Positions 63,366 to 64,000 of a stretch of DNA of 64,000 bases are shown one piece after another; within the stretch, counting starts at the first letter, position 1; every line of letters begins with the position of its first letter. The DNA comes from Phycisphaerales bacterium Planc_01. GTDB taxonomy: Bacteria; Planctomycetota; Phycisphaerae; Sedimentisphaerales; Anaerobacaceae. A model generated the notes under the pieces. It worked only from the letters and a program-made list of their open reading frames with translations, was not told where the DNA came from and did no database searches. The stretch lies in contig LVBB01000036.1 of NCBI GenBank assembly GCA_001603075.1, positions 1 through 64,000 of the forward strand. The letters are read 5' to 3'. A program made the translations under genes and the position numbers.

Positions 63366-64000
63366 ATGCTGAGGGTTCGCGTCGATAATCATGAAGTAAA
63401 GGTCATGCCGATCTCCCTGGCGCAGATGGTCTTCGACGGCAAGGTGGATCGACACGATCCGTCGAAATCCTCCGACACAGCGACCGAGCAGCCGTTGGAG
63501 CGTGCTCTGCGCGGCCCCTATCTCGAGGCCCTGACGGACGAGTTGCTGGTTCGCCTGCGATCCATGTATGCTCGGCCCGAGTCGAGCGAGGATATCGACA
63601 CGCTCCGAACGCGCGTCGAGTCCCTGTGTCATTGGCATTGTGATCCGCCCGAGATTCGCGCGCGTCTGTTCTGGGGCGCCGCCTGGCTCAACGAACTGAC
63701 CGACCGCTTCGAGAACGCCGTGAGCTACTACGATACGTTCCTTCAGATGCGTTGCCACGAACCCCATCTGCGTCTTCTGGCCTACAACAATCGGGGGGTC
63801 CTGCGCATCCGCCTGGGTCGTCTGGACGGTCTGCAGGACTTGGCAAGGTCGGCCATTCCAGGGGAGCCGGGTTCCGCGTCGGGAACGCCTGTGGCGGGAC
63901 TGCCGGCCGCCTGCTTCAATCTGCTCAACACGATCGATGTCGCCCTCGAGGTCGACAACCTGACGCGGGCCGTGGATACAGAACTGACGGAGTACTTCCT
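63366..64000 (+). CDS. TPR-like protein, 3' end beyond the window
   Basis: Open frame from ATG 63366 to the window end, absent from the track because no stop is reached: MLRVRVDNHEVKVMPISLAQMVFDGKVDRHD...ARLFWGAAWLNELTDRFENAVSYYDTFLQMRCHEPHLRLLAYNNRGVLRIRLGRLDGLQDL... Confidence 0.7.
   Translation, partial: MLRVRVDNHEVKVMPISLAQMVFDGKVDRHDPSKSSDTATEQPLERALRGPYLEALTDELLVRLRSMYARPESSEDIDTLRTRVESLCHWHCDPPEIRARLFWGAAWLNELTDRFENAVSYYDTFLQMRCHEPHLRLLAYNNRGVLRIRLGRLDGLQDLARSAIPGEPGSASGTPVAGLPAACFNLLNTIDVALEVDNLTRAVDTELTEYF

Noticed and set aside
1-64000. CRISPR array, prophage, transposase, toxin-antitoxin or known defence system
   Set aside because: No regularly spaced direct repeats and no matching protein motifs found on reading both strands.

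Overview
High-GC bacterial chromosome segment, about 64 kb, densely coding. Gene content suggests a Planctomycetota/Phycisphaerae-like organism (many DUF1080, sulfatase, Gfo/Idh, TPR and pseudopilin-type proteins), but that taxonomy is inference. No rRNA, tRNA, CRISPR array, prophage or transposase was recognised. Housekeeping genes: pyrK-pyrD, coaE, rho, valS, lspA, gpmI, mutL, gpsA, hflX, rpsU (58 codons, GTG start, missing from the ORF track), murG-ftsW, a ParA ATPase and yacG. Accessory or envelope modules: (i) a carbohydrate block at about 5.6-17.5 kb (sulfatase, M14 peptidase, heparinase-like, URO-D family, Gfo/Idh/MocA, a DUF1080-TIM-barrel fusion and a second DUF1080 lipoprotein); (ii) mutL coupled to a btuFCD-like ABC importer; (iii) a minus-strand type IV pilus/type II secretion operon (pilM-pilN-pilO-unknown-pilB/gspE-pilT-gspF and two pseudopilins); (iv) an FHA-GAF protein behind a near-consensus promoter with a palindrome in its spacer. 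The strongest candidates for follow-up are the Gfo/Idh plus DUF1080-TIM fusion module (possible oxidoreductive 3-keto-glycoside processing), a REP/REPIN-like GTAG double hairpin, the palindromic operator candidate in the FHA promoter, a terminator directly in the valS leader, a palindrome in the rpsU leader, a degenerate DksA zinc finger and a divergent galactokinase-like enzyme. All family calls come from reading motifs; no database search was run.
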